Shown here piece after piece: positions 51,640-60,478 of a DNA stretch of 64,000 bases (positions within the stretch are counted from its first letter, which is position 1; each line of letters starts with the position of its first letter). The DNA is from Pseudomonadota bacterium (lineage in GTDB: Bacteria; Pseudomonadota; Alphaproteobacteria; Rhizobiales; Rhizobiaceae). The DNA lies in assembly GCA_023404095.1 (NCBI GenBank), contig JAEYDD010000041.1:462256-526255 (forward strand), given 5' to 3'. Below the pieces are notes generated by a model. The model did not search any database. It was not told the origin of the DNA and worked only from the letters and a program-made list of their open reading frames with translations. Both the position numbers and the translations under genes were made by a program.

Positions 51640-53181
51640 ATGGCGGACCGTCACCATGTGCAATCGCCCGCAACGGCGCCCGCAGCCGCCCTTGCCCCCT
51701 CATCGGGGCATTCGCGCGCCGCAGATCGCGTCAAAGGCTGCCCGTTCTCACCGGAAAATCCAAGCCCGCAGACACACCATCCTTACCGCCGGTGCTTCGG
51801 CATGCTGCCGGATCACCTCCACCCCTCCGTTGAACATCTTGTCGCGCTGGGTGCAGCCTTCCGTTTCAACGACACCGACCAGGAAGCCGAAACGGACATA
51901 CCGGTCGGCTACACCTATTTGTGCCAGCTCGTCTTCCACGAACTGACCTTTATGGTCGTGCCGGCCGCCGGTGCGTCGCCCTTCAACCGCCATTCCGGCC
52001 GCCTCGAACTCGACAGCGTCTTCGGTGAACTGCCGGCACGCGACGGACGCGCCGCGCCGCTGCCCGTCGGGAGGACCATCCCGCACGGCCGGCCGAGCGA
52101 CCTGCCGCGCGACAGGACGGGGCGCGCTTCGCTCTGCGACACGCGCAGCGACGACAACCTGCCGCTGGCGCAGACGCATGTCGCCGTCCTCCGCTTCCAC
52201 AACGCCATCGTGGCCGCCTGCCCCGGCCTGTCGCGGAGCGACGCGCGTGCGCTTGCCGTCGCCCATTTCCAGTCCGTCGTCCTCCACGACCTGCTGCCGC
52301 GCCTCGTCGATCCGGCGGTGTATGAGGACGTCATGGCCAATGGTCGCTGCGTGGTACACGCCGCGCCGGAAATCGACGACGATTTCGCAATACCGCTGGA
52401 GTTCGCCGCCGCCTGCGCCCGCTTCGGCCACGCGATGATCCGCAATCTATACCGCTGCTGGAATACGGAGAACCCCGGAGCCCGGCTCTATGCCTTCTGG
52501 CGCAATACGTTCAACAGCAGCGACAGGCCGCTGGACGGAACCGGGGATCTCGCCCGCACCCGCCTGTTCGACGACTGGATCGCCGACTGGGCCCGCCTTC
52601 TTGGCGACCCGCCGGGACGCTTCGGCCTGCCTCCGTTGCTGGCGTCGCGCATCGACACGGTCTTCGCCCATCCCCTGTCGCAGATCCCGCAACAGGCATT
52701 GCCACAGCTGGCGGCCAGCAGCCTGCAGCCGTCCTCCAACATCGCCACGTTTTCGCTGCTGCGTGGCCTCTCGCTGCGCCTGAACAGCGGGCCGGAGGTC
52801 GCGGAGCGAATACTGGGGGCGTTACGGACGCAGGGCCGGCCCTGCTTTCGGCTGCTGGCCCCGCAGGAGATGCTGCGCGACGAGCCCGACGAGGTCCGAC
52901 GGCTTCTGACGCTGTCGACAGGAGATGGCGGCGGCACGCTCGCCGAGCATCCGCCGCTCTGGCTCTACGTCCTCAAGGAAGCCGCCATCCTGAAAAACGG
53001 CATGCGCCTCGGGCCGGTCGGCAGCCGCATCGTGATGGAAACCCTCCATGCGGCAATCGAAGCGGCGCGGCCCTCCATTCTCGACAGCGGCTGGCGCCCC
53101 GATCCGCGACTCCGCCCGTCTCACCCTGACCGATACAGCTTCCCCGACCTGATCGCATTCGCAGGCCTGTCCACCCCATGA
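51640..53181 (+). CDS. Animal-type heme peroxidase (peroxidase-cyclooxygenase superfamily), cytoplasmic
   Basis: 513 residues. Superfamily landmarks are in order: distal histidine H100 in GYTYLCQLVFHELTFM, LELDSVFGE, DTRSDDNLPLAQTHVAVLRFHNAIV (residues 157-181) and the proximal histidine H254 in FAAACARFGHAMIRNLY. The distal D-H-D of most members reads F-H-E here, so the aspartate that forms a heme ester and one calcium ligand are changed. No signal peptide; the first 45 residues are Ala/Pro/Ser-rich. Start at 51640 has AGGGAGG upstream. It is followed 27 bases later by a 145-residue orphan and converges on a YcaO gene, suggesting an oxidative tailoring role, which is inference. Confidence 0.87.
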   Translation: MADRHHVQSPATAPAAALAPSSGHSRAADRVKGCPFSPENPSPQTHHPYRRCFGMLPDHLHPSVEHLVALGAAFRFNDTDQEAETDIPVGYTYLCQLVFHELTFMVVPAAGASPFNRHSGRLELDSVFGELPARDGRAAPLPVGRTIPHGRPSDLPRDRTGRASLCDTRSDDNLPLAQTHVAVLRFHNAIVAACPGLSRSDARALAVAHFQSVVLHDLLPRLVDPAVYEDVMANGRCVVHAAPEIDDDFAIPLEFAAACARFGHAMIRNLYRCWNTENPGARLYAFWRNTFNSSDRPLDGTGDLARTRLFDDWIADWARLLGDPPGRFGLPPLLASRIDTVFAHPLSQIPQQALPQLAASSLQPSSNIATFSLLRGLSLRLNSGPEVAERILGALRTQGRPCFRLLAPQEMLRDEPDEVRRLLTLSTGDGGGTLAEHPPLWLYVLKEAAILKNGMRLGPVGSRIVMETLHAAIEAARPSILDSGWRPDPRLRPSHPDRYSFPDLIAFAGLSTP

Positions 53182-53208
53182 CCAACCGAAAGAGGAAAGG
53201 ATGACGAC

Positions 53209-53646
53209 ATGTCAACGTTCAAGGTGCGCCTAAACGGCAACGAGTTCGAAGGCGGTCAGCTGGCCGCCAGGGAATACAACCGCCTCTATCCCGACTTCTC
53301 CAGCGGCGCCGTGTCGCCGAGCGAACTCTTCGAGGAATGGATCAAAACCCTTGTCAACACGGCCAATGTGCTCGTCACCTACGGCATCAACGACTGGCCG
53401 GTCTCGCTCGACGGCCAGGGCCGGCTGATCGCGACCCCGAACACGGGACGGTCGTTCCGTCTCAAGCTGAGATCGGACGACGACAATTTCGGGCTCCGCA
53501 AGGTGGTGATGATTACGCCGTCGCAAAAGCCGGAGCTGAACGAGCAATATCTCTCTGACATCGTAACGCGCATCAAGAATGCGGCCAAGGAAACGGATGC
53601 CATGGCCTATCTGCTCGGCACCATCCTCCTTAGGCGCTGCAGGTGA
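53209..53646 (+). CDS. Hypothetical 145-residue protein paired with the heme peroxidase
   Basis: Not recognised. It is a soluble alpha/beta-looking protein: an N-terminal strand (FKVRLNGNEFEGGQL), a helix with an acidic run (SPSELFEEWIKTLVNTANVLVTYG), a basic strand pair (GRSFRLKLRSDDDNFGLRKVVMI) and a C-terminal helix ending in LLRRCR with its only cysteine near the end. A ribosome site (AGGATGACGAC) and 27-base spacing place it in an operon with the peroxidase. Possible roles are peroxidase partner, chaperone or substrate; none is demonstrated. Confidence 0.7.
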   Translation: MSTFKVRLNGNEFEGGQLAAREYNRLYPDFSSGAVSPSELFEEWIKTLVNTANVLVTYGINDWPVSLDGQGRLIATPNTGRSFRLKLRSDDDNFGLRKVVMITPSQKPELNEQYLSDIVTRIKNAAKETDAMAYLLGTILLRRCR

Positions 53647-53675
53647 GGACGTCCGGCCTACGATGCCGCCCGAGG

Positions 53676-54923
53676 CTAGACGAAAGGCACATCGTTCAAT
53701 TCGGCGACCGTCCGGGGACGGTCGCACCATCCCAGTTGCACCGGCACGTCGAACAGGCGGCCGGCCGCAAAGCGGGCTGAGAGCGGCCGAAGCCCCGGCA
53801 CGATGACGCGGGCGACCGGGACGCCTAGACCGGCGCGTGTCATGTCGATCATCAGAAGACGCAGGCCCCGATCCCGGCAAAGGCGGACGCATTGCTCCAG
53901 CGTGGCCGGCATCGGCGCATCGCCATCGCCGCCAGAAGGCATCGGTCCGCCCGGCACAAGGTGCGGCATCGCTTCGCAGCTGACCGTGTCGAGCCAGAAC
54001 TGGAACGGATCCCCAGCTTCCGCCGGCATCGCGCGGCGCAGGTCGAGCGAATAGAGCGTCTGCATCATTTCCGTCATCGCCGCCGTTCCGGCCCGATGCG
54101 GGTCGAAGTGTGCAGCCACGCCGATCGCGACCGTACCGCCGCGCGCGTCGGCGGAAACCGCCGCTCGCACGGCAATGCCCAAGTCGCAGGTGAGATCCAG
54201 GAGGTGGCAGGTCCGCCCCCGATCACCCAGCCATGCGACGATCGGCGGCGCCCCCGCCAGCCCGCCGAGGGGGACGGCAGGCCGCCTGTGCCGACCGTAC
54301 CACCACAGCGCCGTCGCATCGCGCTCGACCAGTTCCAGGAAGGCGGACACGGCTGCGTCCTCAAGCGTCCGGCCGGCCGCGCAACCATTGCTCTCGGCGA
54401 AAGCAAAAGTGCCCGCCATTCCGGGATCGCTGTAACCGATATAGGCCTGCGCCGCTGTGACATAGGCCTGGCCGGATCCGTCTGGCGAAAAGGCCTCGAC
54501 CCATTCCACCTCCGCATGCTCGTCGAAGCGTTCCGGCAACCAATCGTGGCCACCGTGGCGGAGGTTCCAGCTCTCCCGGCGCTCGTATTGCTCATCGCTT
54601 GCAAGCAACACAGACGCCGGATGGATCGCAGCCTCGCCGAGGCTTGCGAAAGAGGCGGAAACAAGGGGCTCGTCGCCCCATCTGACGCAAGAGACGAGTT
54701 CCGCCGCCTCCCCGGCACAGCTCATGCGCGCCTCGTCAGCCGCAAGCCCGCGCCCGGCAACAAGCCGCCCGCTTTCCGGGCGGGCGGCGTCAGGAAGCCG
54801 CAGGTCGCTTGTCTCGCCCGGTGCACGCGGCATCCCAATGGTCAAATGCACCGGAAACTCCGGCGGATTGATCGGGACGATATCGAAGAGAGACTGGAGA
54901 GAGGCTTCCACGCTCGCATTCAC
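53676..54923 (-). CDS. Stand-alone YcaO-domain protein
   Basis: 415 residues from a GTG at 54923, which has AGAGGG at the right distance. The YcaO ATP-binding pattern is clear in A-E-S-N-G-C-A-A-G-R-T-L-E-D-A-A-V-S-A-F-L-E-L-V-E-R-D at about 176-202, with the first motif near AGEAAELVS (70-78). YcaO proteins use ATP to activate a peptide backbone amide, making azolines, thioamides or amidines, or assist RimO. The C-terminus (ELNDVPFV) lacks the PxPxP tail of azoline-forming enzymes, and no E1-like, TfuA or dehydrogenase partner is adjacent. It follows an orphan binding-protein gene by 19 bases on the same strand. Confidence 0.87.
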   Translation of the reverse strand: MNASVEASLQSLFDIVPINPPEFPVHLTIGMPRAPGETSDLRLPDAARPESGRLVAGRGLAADEARMSCAGEAAELVSCVRWGDEPLVSASFASLGEAAIHPASVLLASDEQYERRESWNLRHGGHDWLPERFDEHAEVEWVEAFSPDGSGQAYVTAAQAYIGYSDPGMAGTFAFAESNGCAAGRTLEDAAVSAFLELVERDATALWWYGRHRRPAVPLGGLAGAPPIVAWLGDRGRTCHLLDLTCDLGIAVRAAVSADARGGTVAIGVAAHFDPHRAGTAAMTEMMQTLYSLDLRRAMPAEAGDPFQFWLDTVSCEAMPHLVPGGPMPSGGDGDAPMPATLEQCVRLCRDRGLRLLMIDMTRAGLGVPVARVIVPGLRPLSARFAAGRLFDVPVQLGWCDRPRTVAELNDVPFV

Positions 54924-54942
54924 AGCCAACCCTCTCGTTCGG

Positions 54943-55722
54943 CTATTGCCCATAGATGTCGAAGGAGAAGTACTTGTCCGTGATTTCCTTGTACTTTCCA
55001 TTGGCGCGGATCGCCTTGATCGCCGCGTTCAGCTTCTCCCGCAGCGCATCGTCGCCCTTGCGCAGCCCCAGGCCGGCGCCCTCGCCCAGGAGTTCCGGAT
55101 CATCCGGTACGTCGCCCTTGAACTCGCAACAGCTCCCGGGTTCGGATTCGAGGAATGCATCGAGGCCGATCGCCTCTGCCTGCAGCGCGTCGATCCGACC
55201 GGAAACGAGATCCTGCTGCGCCTCGTCCTGGGTCTGGTAGACCTTGATCTCCGCGACGCTGTCGGCGAAGTGCTTGTGCACATAGTCCTCATGCGTCGTC
55301 GAGGCCTGAACGCCGAGCACGAGGCCCTTGAGACCGGCCGCGTTCGCCTCCATCTGCCGGTTCTTGGGGCCGACGATGCGAACGGGAGAGCGATAGTAGG
55401 GTTCGGAAAAATCGATCAGCTTCTTGCGGTCCTCGGTGATGGACATGGAGGCGGCGATGATATCGATCTTACCCGTCGTCAATGCGGGAATGATGCCGTC
55501 CCAGGCGACCGGCGTCACGGCGCAATCGAGCTTCGCCTCGGCACAAAGCGCTTCAATGAATTCTATTTCCCACCCGCCCCACTTGCCGCTGGCATCCGAG
55601 GCGGCAAACGGCGGATAGGGCTCGGCGGCAATTCCGACCTTGATCGTTTCCGCCAGCGCGGCCGCGCTGCCCATCAGCCAAAGCGACATCATCAAGGCGA
55701 TCGTCTTGCTGAACGCTCTCAT
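54943..55722 (-). CDS. Family 3 (polar amino acid) ABC substrate-binding protein, orphan
   Basis: 259 residues with a signal peptide (TIALMMSLWLMGSAAALA). The family 3 pattern is plain: ETIKVGIAAEPYPPFAASDASGKWGGWEIEFIEAL, DGIIPALTTGKIDIIAASMSITEDRKKLIDFSEPYY, and R in the ligand-binding SPVRIVG region. Two adjacent cysteines (SCCEF) are unusual. No permease or ATPase for it lies in the window, and it forms an operon with the YcaO gene, so a sensing or peptide-binding role is possible. Start at 55722 has GGAGGG upstream. Confidence 0.88.
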   Translation of the reverse strand: MRAFSKTIALMMSLWLMGSAAALAETIKVGIAAEPYPPFAASDASGKWGGWEIEFIEALCAEAKLDCAVTPVAWDGIIPALTTGKIDIIAASMSITEDRKKLIDFSEPYYRSPVRIVGPKNRQMEANAAGLKGLVLGVQASTTHEDYVHKHFADSVAEIKVYQTQDEAQQDLVSGRIDALQAEAIGLDAFLESEPGSCCEFKGDVPDDPELLGEGAGLGLRKGDDALREKLNAAIKAIRANGKYKEITDKYFSFDIYGQ

Positions 55723-55878
55723 CACACCCTCCAAACGGCAGGTACGGTTATCTGAAGGTCGATCGACGGCGCGCGGCGGCAAAGCGCGAAACGCAGCAGA
55801 CTGGCGTCGATATCTCCTAGACGCACCATCCCCCCATAAAATTCTGGAGAATTCTTTCCTCGGCTTCTGCAGCGCCCG

Positions 55879-58380
55879 TCACTCTACGGCAAGGCCGGCG
55901 AGATGAAGGCCGCGCACGAGCCGCTGCCGCGCCCTGTCTTCCTTGAAAGGCAGGCCATGCAGCACCCAGGAGACGATGCCGCGGTCGTCGGGTGCAGTCT
56001 CCCCCCATTGCCGGCGCACGGATGCAAGCAGTTCGATCCCGGCCACGCGGGCCTCGTCGGATCGGCCCAGATGGGCGAGTGCCGCCGCCCGCCAGGCATG
56101 CAGGTCCAGCATGCTGCCCGTTCCCTTCTCGGCCGCCGAGACGCTTCCGGCATAATCGCCTGCGATGAAATGGATGCCGGCGATATAGCCCCACTGGTAG
56201 GACGCGATCACCGGCGAAAGCTCCAGCGCCAGCCGCTCCATCAGTTCCGCCCGGCTGGCATCGCCCAGAAAGGCGAGACCGTGCGCGCAGGAAAGCAGCG
56301 TGCGCGGGTTGTTCGGATTGAGCTCGAAAGCGAGGTCGTAGTGGATGGCGGCCTGCTCGAAGCGGCCCACCATGATACAGGACCAGGCGAGCGTCAGGTG
56401 GGCGCGCGTTTCGAGCGGATCGAGCTGGACCGCCGTTTGCGCCAGTCGAAGCGCCTCTGACGCCAACGCGGGGTCCCGACGGAACCCCGGAACGATCAGA
56501 TGGCGCACGTTGAAGATGCTGGCGAGGCTGGAATAGGCGGGGGCAAACTGCGGCATCGCCTGGATGACATCGCGGAACAGCCCCTCCGCCTCCGTCTCCG
56601 CTTCCGGCGCCCAGCGCAGAAGCAGGTTTTCGCCCCGCAGCCAGGCATCGTAGGCGGAAAGCGAAACGTCGCGCCGCCCGCCGCCGCCCGCCACGCGCTC
56701 GACGGAAAGATAGATATCGAGCGTCGCCGCGACCCGGCGCGCAATGCCGGCCGATGCCGCAATCCAGTTGTCGAGCACCAGCGGAAAGCGCTCGCTCCAG
56801 AGCACATGATTGCTCCTCACATCCGTCAGCGTGATGACGATCACGCCCTCTCCGTCCGGCGCCCGGGCATCTAGCCGGTAGTCGATGGTGGAGCCGCCCC
56901 CCTCTGCCAGCCCCTCGCCGCGATCTTCGATGATCACCCATTCCCGGAACTTGGTCAGGCATCCGACGATATCGGCGCGGAAACCGCTCAACAGATGCGC
57001 CGCAGCGGCGGCCTCCTCCGTGCCGTCGAAGGGGCGCACCTCGATCACCGGCAGCCGCCCGCTCTGGATTCGCGCGGCAACGGCGCGCGGGCCGCTGCCA
57101 TTCGCATCGGATCGGCCCGAGCGGATCAGCGCCACGATCTCCTGTGCCTCCCCCGATGGACCGATTCCGAATTCGGAAGCGAGCACGTCGTTCAGGTTGC
57201 GATAGACCCTCAGGGCCGCAGCCGCCTGCCCCTCGGCCACGAAGGCGCGCATCAGGATGCAGGCGGCGCGCTCATGGGTCGGATCGATGGCAAGGAGTGC
57301 GGTGGCAGCCGGCTTCATCGCCGTGAGGTCACCGGAAAAACGCTCCACGCACTGCTCCAGCTGCTCCACCAGCCGCTCGCGCCAGCGGTGGCGCGCCACC
57401 CGCAGCCAGGAGGCATAAACCTCGTCGACGTGATCGAGCCCGGCCAGGATCTCATCCGGCGAGGCGCGGCCGTCGAGCAATTCGCGCGCGATAGCGCCTT
57501 GCGCCAGCCCTTCGCTGATGACGTGCAGATCGACCTCGATGCTGCCGGGCGCGACGCTGACCTTTCCGAGATCGGTGGTCGGCGCCTCGCACTGCCCTCG
57601 CCTGAACACCTCGCCGATCTGTTTCAACGCCGCGCTCAGCGCGTGCCGGGCCGCCGTATGACCGCGGTCGCTCCACAAAAGCCCCGCCAGCCGCTCCCGC
57701 ATCTCGTGCGAGCGATGGCTGAGCGCGAGGTAGCCGAGAAGCGCGCGAACCTTGGGCGAGTTCGGCGTCAGTTCCTCGCCAGCCTCACTGAAGGCCGCCA
57801 TGCGGGAAAGCACGGAAACCGAGAGCTTGCGCCACAGGCGGCGCTCGCGCTCCCCGCTCCTGTCTTCGCCGCCGACGACCTGGTAGGCGACAACCGGCCG
57901 CGGAATGTTCTTCAGCGCCTGCGGCCCCAGATTGCGGAAGGTGGCGACGACGTGGCGGTCGACCTGATCGAGTACCGCCTGCGAAACACAGATGCCGCCC
58001 GGCTCTGCGAGCGATTGCAGGCGCGCCGCGACGTTGACGATGTGGCCGAAGAGTTCGCCGTCGCGGAACTGCACCTCGCCGAGATCGATCCCCATGCGAA
58101 AGCTGATGCGGCGTTCTTCCGGGAGGTAGGCGCCCATCTGGCGAAACCGCTGCTGCACTTCAAGCGCGAACCGTAGCGCCTCGACCGCGGACTCGAAATC
58201 GGCCAGTGCCCCGTCCCCCATCGTCTTGAGGATTTCGCCGCGATACCGCGGGGCCAGTTCGCGAAACACGTCGAAGCAGCGCTGGATGAATTCGACGGTG
58301 GATGGCTCGTCGTGCGCCATGTGCTGGCTGTATTGCACAGCGTCGGCAAACAGGATCGCCTTGAGCAAGCTTTGCTGCAT
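55879..58380 (-). CDS. Class III nucleotidyl cyclase fused to BTAD-like and TPR regions
   Basis: 833 residues. An N-terminal class III cyclase domain (AILFADAVQYSQHM and KTMGDGALADF supply the two metal aspartates; HIVNVAARLQSLAEPGG supplies the transition-state N/R pair) looks catalytically complete. From about residue 190 a bacterial transcriptional activator-like segment follows (VRALLGYLALSHRSHEMRERLAGLLW), then a TolB-like sheet and several TPR repeats (ETRAHLTLAWSCIMVGRFEQAAIHYDLAFELNPNN). No canonical DNA-binding wing is obvious. It probably makes cAMP in response to a partner protein. Start at 58380; a longer frame to 58407 has no ribosome site. Same strand as the orphan binding protein and YcaO. 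Confidence 0.85.
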   Translation of the reverse strand: MQQSLLKAILFADAVQYSQHMAHDEPSTVEFIQRCFDVFRELAPRYRGEILKTMGDGALADFESAVEALRFALEVQQRFRQMGAYLPEERRISFRMGIDLGEVQFRDGELFGHIVNVAARLQSLAEPGGICVSQAVLDQVDRHVVATFRNLGPQALKNIPRPVVAYQVVGGEDRSGERERRLWRKLSVSVLSRMAAFSEAGEELTPNSPKVRALLGYLALSHRSHEMRERLAGLLWSDRGHTAARHALSAALKQIGEVFRRGQCEAPTTDLGKVSVAPGSIEVDLHVISEGLAQGAIARELLDGRASPDEILAGLDHVDEVYASWLRVARHRWRERLVEQLEQCVERFSGDLTAMKPAATALLAIDPTHERAACILMRAFVAEGQAAAALRVYRNLNDVLASEFGIGPSGEAQEIVALIRSGRSDANGSGPRAVAARIQSGRLPVIEVRPFDGTEEAAAAAHLLSGFRADIVGCLTKFREWVIIEDRGEGLAEGGGSTIDYRLDARAPDGEGVIVITLTDVRSNHVLWSERFPLVLDNWIAASAGIARRVAATLDIYLSVERVAGGGGRRDVSLSAYDAWLRGENLLLRWAPEAETEAEGLFRDVIQAMPQFAPAYSSLASIFNVRHLIVPGFRRDPALASEALRLAQTAVQLDPLETRAHLTLAWSCIMVGRFEQAAIHYDLAFELNPNNPRTLLSCAHGLAFLGDASRAELMERLALELSPVIASYQWGYIAGIHFIAGDYAGSVSAAEKGTGSMLDLHAWRAAALAHLGRSDEARVAGIELLASVRRQWGETAPDDRGIVSWVLHGLPFKEDRARQRLVRGLHLAGLAVE

Positions 58381-58644
58381 CGTTACCTGCCGCGATCTTG
58401 GCTGCAACCATAAGCGACGTTGAAAGCTCCGCCGTGAACGCGGCCGGCTTCCGGATGGAACTGCATCAAAACAAAGACATAGCGCGGCCTGCGGATGTCG
58501 GGCCGACGACCCGCGCCATTGTTTCGTTACAGGCTACTGTGCGGCCCGGTAGAAAGACACCGCTCAACGGTTGCGGACCGCCGACGCATCACCACCGGCT
58601 GCACTGTCGGACGAACATCCTGCCGGCGCAAGAGGATGCAGTAG

Positions 58645-59520
58645 TCAGGACCGCTTGCGCTTTCTCAAGAGCGAAGGCTTCAGCCTGCGCAGAAAATTGT
58701 CGGCCGCGCGGATGATATTCGTCAGCGATATCAGCTTGTCCACCTCCGCGTCGGTATTGGACAGCCGCTCGGACAAAACCTCGGACGCGGCGAGCGCGAT
58801 CTCGGCCGGGGGAATTTCGGGGAAACGTTCGGCGAGCTTCTGGTAGGGGTTGGATCCTGCACCGCCATGGATCGCTATCTTGCCGAGACGGGCGAACAAC
58901 CGCAGAAAGACCTGCTCGAAACTCCAGTCGTGAACCGAGACCACGCGCCACTTCTCACTGCGGCGGGCGGAAAAGCCGGCCAGTGTAATCCGCCCCGGCA
59001 ACCGCAGTTCGCTCAGCCAGATCGCCATGGCAAATCCGCTCGTCGGCACCTTGCCTTCGGTGTAGAGCGGATCGAAATGGCCGCGCAGATCCAGATGTCC
59101 GGTAGGCGCATCGTGGAAATCAGCGGCCGTGTTCGGCTTTTCGTCTTCCGCAAGGCGGATGTTCATGATGCCGAGGAAATGTGCCTTGTCGAAGAACGAT
59201 AGAACCTCGTCCACTTCGCCGCGATAGACGATCCCCGCGCCGCGCGGCTGCCCGCGCGTGACCAGCAGCGCATGCCCTTCGAACGGCTGGTCGAGAACCT
59301 TGAAGACCTTGTTGAAGAACACGAACAGCGTGCCCGCCGGATACTGGGCCCGCAGTTCGCGGACATTCGACGCCGTGCTGTTGGCGACGAGCACGATGTC
59401 CGAATAGGCAGAAAAAAGCTCACGCCATGCATCCGGCTGTGTCAGCCCCGAGGCAGCCCCCCGCGGCGGCAAGGCGCCGTCCGCCGGATGGGCCATCGGA
59501 AGGTCGGGCTGTTGCGCCAA
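58645..59520 (-). CDS. Hypothetical glycan-biosynthesis protein (possible GT29/sialyltransferase-like fold)
   Basis: 291 residues, tentatively grouped by its pattern S-D-I-V-L-V-A-N-S near the N-terminus, FFNKVF, a central Y-R-G-E stretch, and LAGFSARRSEKWRVVSVHDWSFEQ. The H-D-W-x-x-E segment with an aromatic run before it is reminiscent of nucleotide-sugar-binding sialyltransferase-like proteins. A TTG at 59520 with AGAAGG upstream is the best start. It lies three bases after the glycosyltransferase stop, so the two form an operon. The assignment is weak; substrate unknown. Confidence 0.55.
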   Translation of the reverse strand: MAQQPDLPMAHPADGALPPRGAASGLTQPDAWRELFSAYSDIVLVANSTASNVRELRAQYPAGTLFVFFNKVFKVLDQPFEGHALLVTRGQPRGAGIVYRGEVDEVLSFFDKAHFLGIMNIRLAEDEKPNTAADFHDAPTGHLDLRGHFDPLYTEGKVPTSGFAMAIWLSELRLPGRITLAGFSARRSEKWRVVSVHDWSFEQVFLRLFARLGKIAIHGGAGSNPYQKLAERFPEIPPAEIALAASEVLSERLSNTDAEVDKLISLTNIIRAADNFLRRLKPSLLRKRKRS

Positions 59521-59523
59521 GAA

Positions 59524-60213
59524 CTATGCCTTCTGCTGCACCGAGAGTACGCGGTCGCGCATCGCGAACCACTCCTCGGCATAGTCGTCGTCCTTGTACT
59601 CGTCGAAGTAGGGACCACCGTCGGTGAAGTGGACGATCTTCGCATCGTCGCGATAGTCGTACTCGTTGACGAGATAGTTCCACTCGACCGGCACGGAGCC
59701 GATCTGGTCGTCGCTTTCCAGCCACTTGAACTGGTGAAGCTGCAGGCCGGTTGCGGTGTTGACGAACTCCTTGCTCAAGGCCGTGCACTTGGCGTTGTTG
59801 AACAGGATCATGCTCGACCAGTTCTTCTTCTCGTACTTGGTCTGCGTCTGGCCGAGGAACTTCGTTTCGATCTTCGGAACGTAGTCATGTTTGACGCACA
59901 TCGCGGCGTACTTGTCATCGCGCAGCGCCCACAGCTCGGCGATGTCGGCGCGCGCCAGCATGTCGCAATCCATGAACATGCTCCAGCCTTCGAAACCGCT
60001 GAGATAAGGCACGAGGAAGCGCGAGAAAGAGAACTCGGTCGACTGCAACGCGTTGCGTTCACGGTAGAACATCGGGCCGAGATTGTTCAGAACGATCGGT
60101 GAAAACACCACCGGAATGCTGGAGCGTTCAATAATGCTCTGGCAAAGAACGTGATAGGCTACAACTTCCTTGGAATCAAAACCGACAAAAATACGTGCGA
60201 CGTCATCTCTCAT
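59524..60213 (-). CDS. Glycosyltransferase of GT-A fold (GT8-like)
   Basis: 229 residues. It opens with RIFVGFDSKEVVAYHVLCQSIIERSS, and the metal-binding D-x-D is in WSMFMDCDMLARADIAELW. STEFSFSRFLVPYL before it is a conserved block of this rhizobial glycosyltransferase family. Later SDDQIGSVPVEWNYLVNEYD and HFTDGGPYFDEY complete the sugar-nucleotide pocket. It is cytoplasmic and is likely to add a sugar to a surface glycan. The ATG at 60213 has GGAAGG upstream; the frame extends 19 residues further without support. Confidence 0.83.
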   Translation of the reverse strand: MRDDVARIFVGFDSKEVVAYHVLCQSIIERSSIPVVFSPIVLNNLGPMFYRERNALQSTEFSFSRFLVPYLSGFEGWSMFMDCDMLARADIAELWALRDDKYAAMCVKHDYVPKIETKFLGQTQTKYEKKNWSSMILFNNAKCTALSKEFVNTATGLQLHQFKWLESDDQIGSVPVEWNYLVNEYDYRDDAKIVHFTDGGPYFDEYKDDDYAEEWFAMRDRVLSVQQKA

Positions 60214-60478
60214 GTCGAAGCCTTCCGCTTTTCTACCCGTCGATGGGCATTTCAGCTTGTCTGTTGGCAAATCTCAATTTGCCACCGCGCCGCGCGTCGC
60301 GGGCCGGCAGCGGGGGTATCGTGTGCATGAGGAAAGAAGCTATGTCAATGCGATAGAAGGCCGGAACGGCAGGCACAAACGCCTATCTTCGACCGGCCAC
60401 TGGCCTGGCATGACATTGCGCAATATATAGTGCGCCGGTCGTGCGACCGGGCATGAAAACGGGACTTCTGGAGGCGGA

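Noticed and set aside
55722..55829. A 35-codon frame before the orphan binding protein as a RiPP precursor
   Set aside because: Its ribosome site is poor and its sequence shows no leader-core pattern; kept only as a remark in the YcaO finding.
56995..58176. A 393-codon plus-strand frame opposite the cyclase gene
   Set aside because: Composition is typical of an antisense shadow, and the cyclase motifs on the minus strand are intact.
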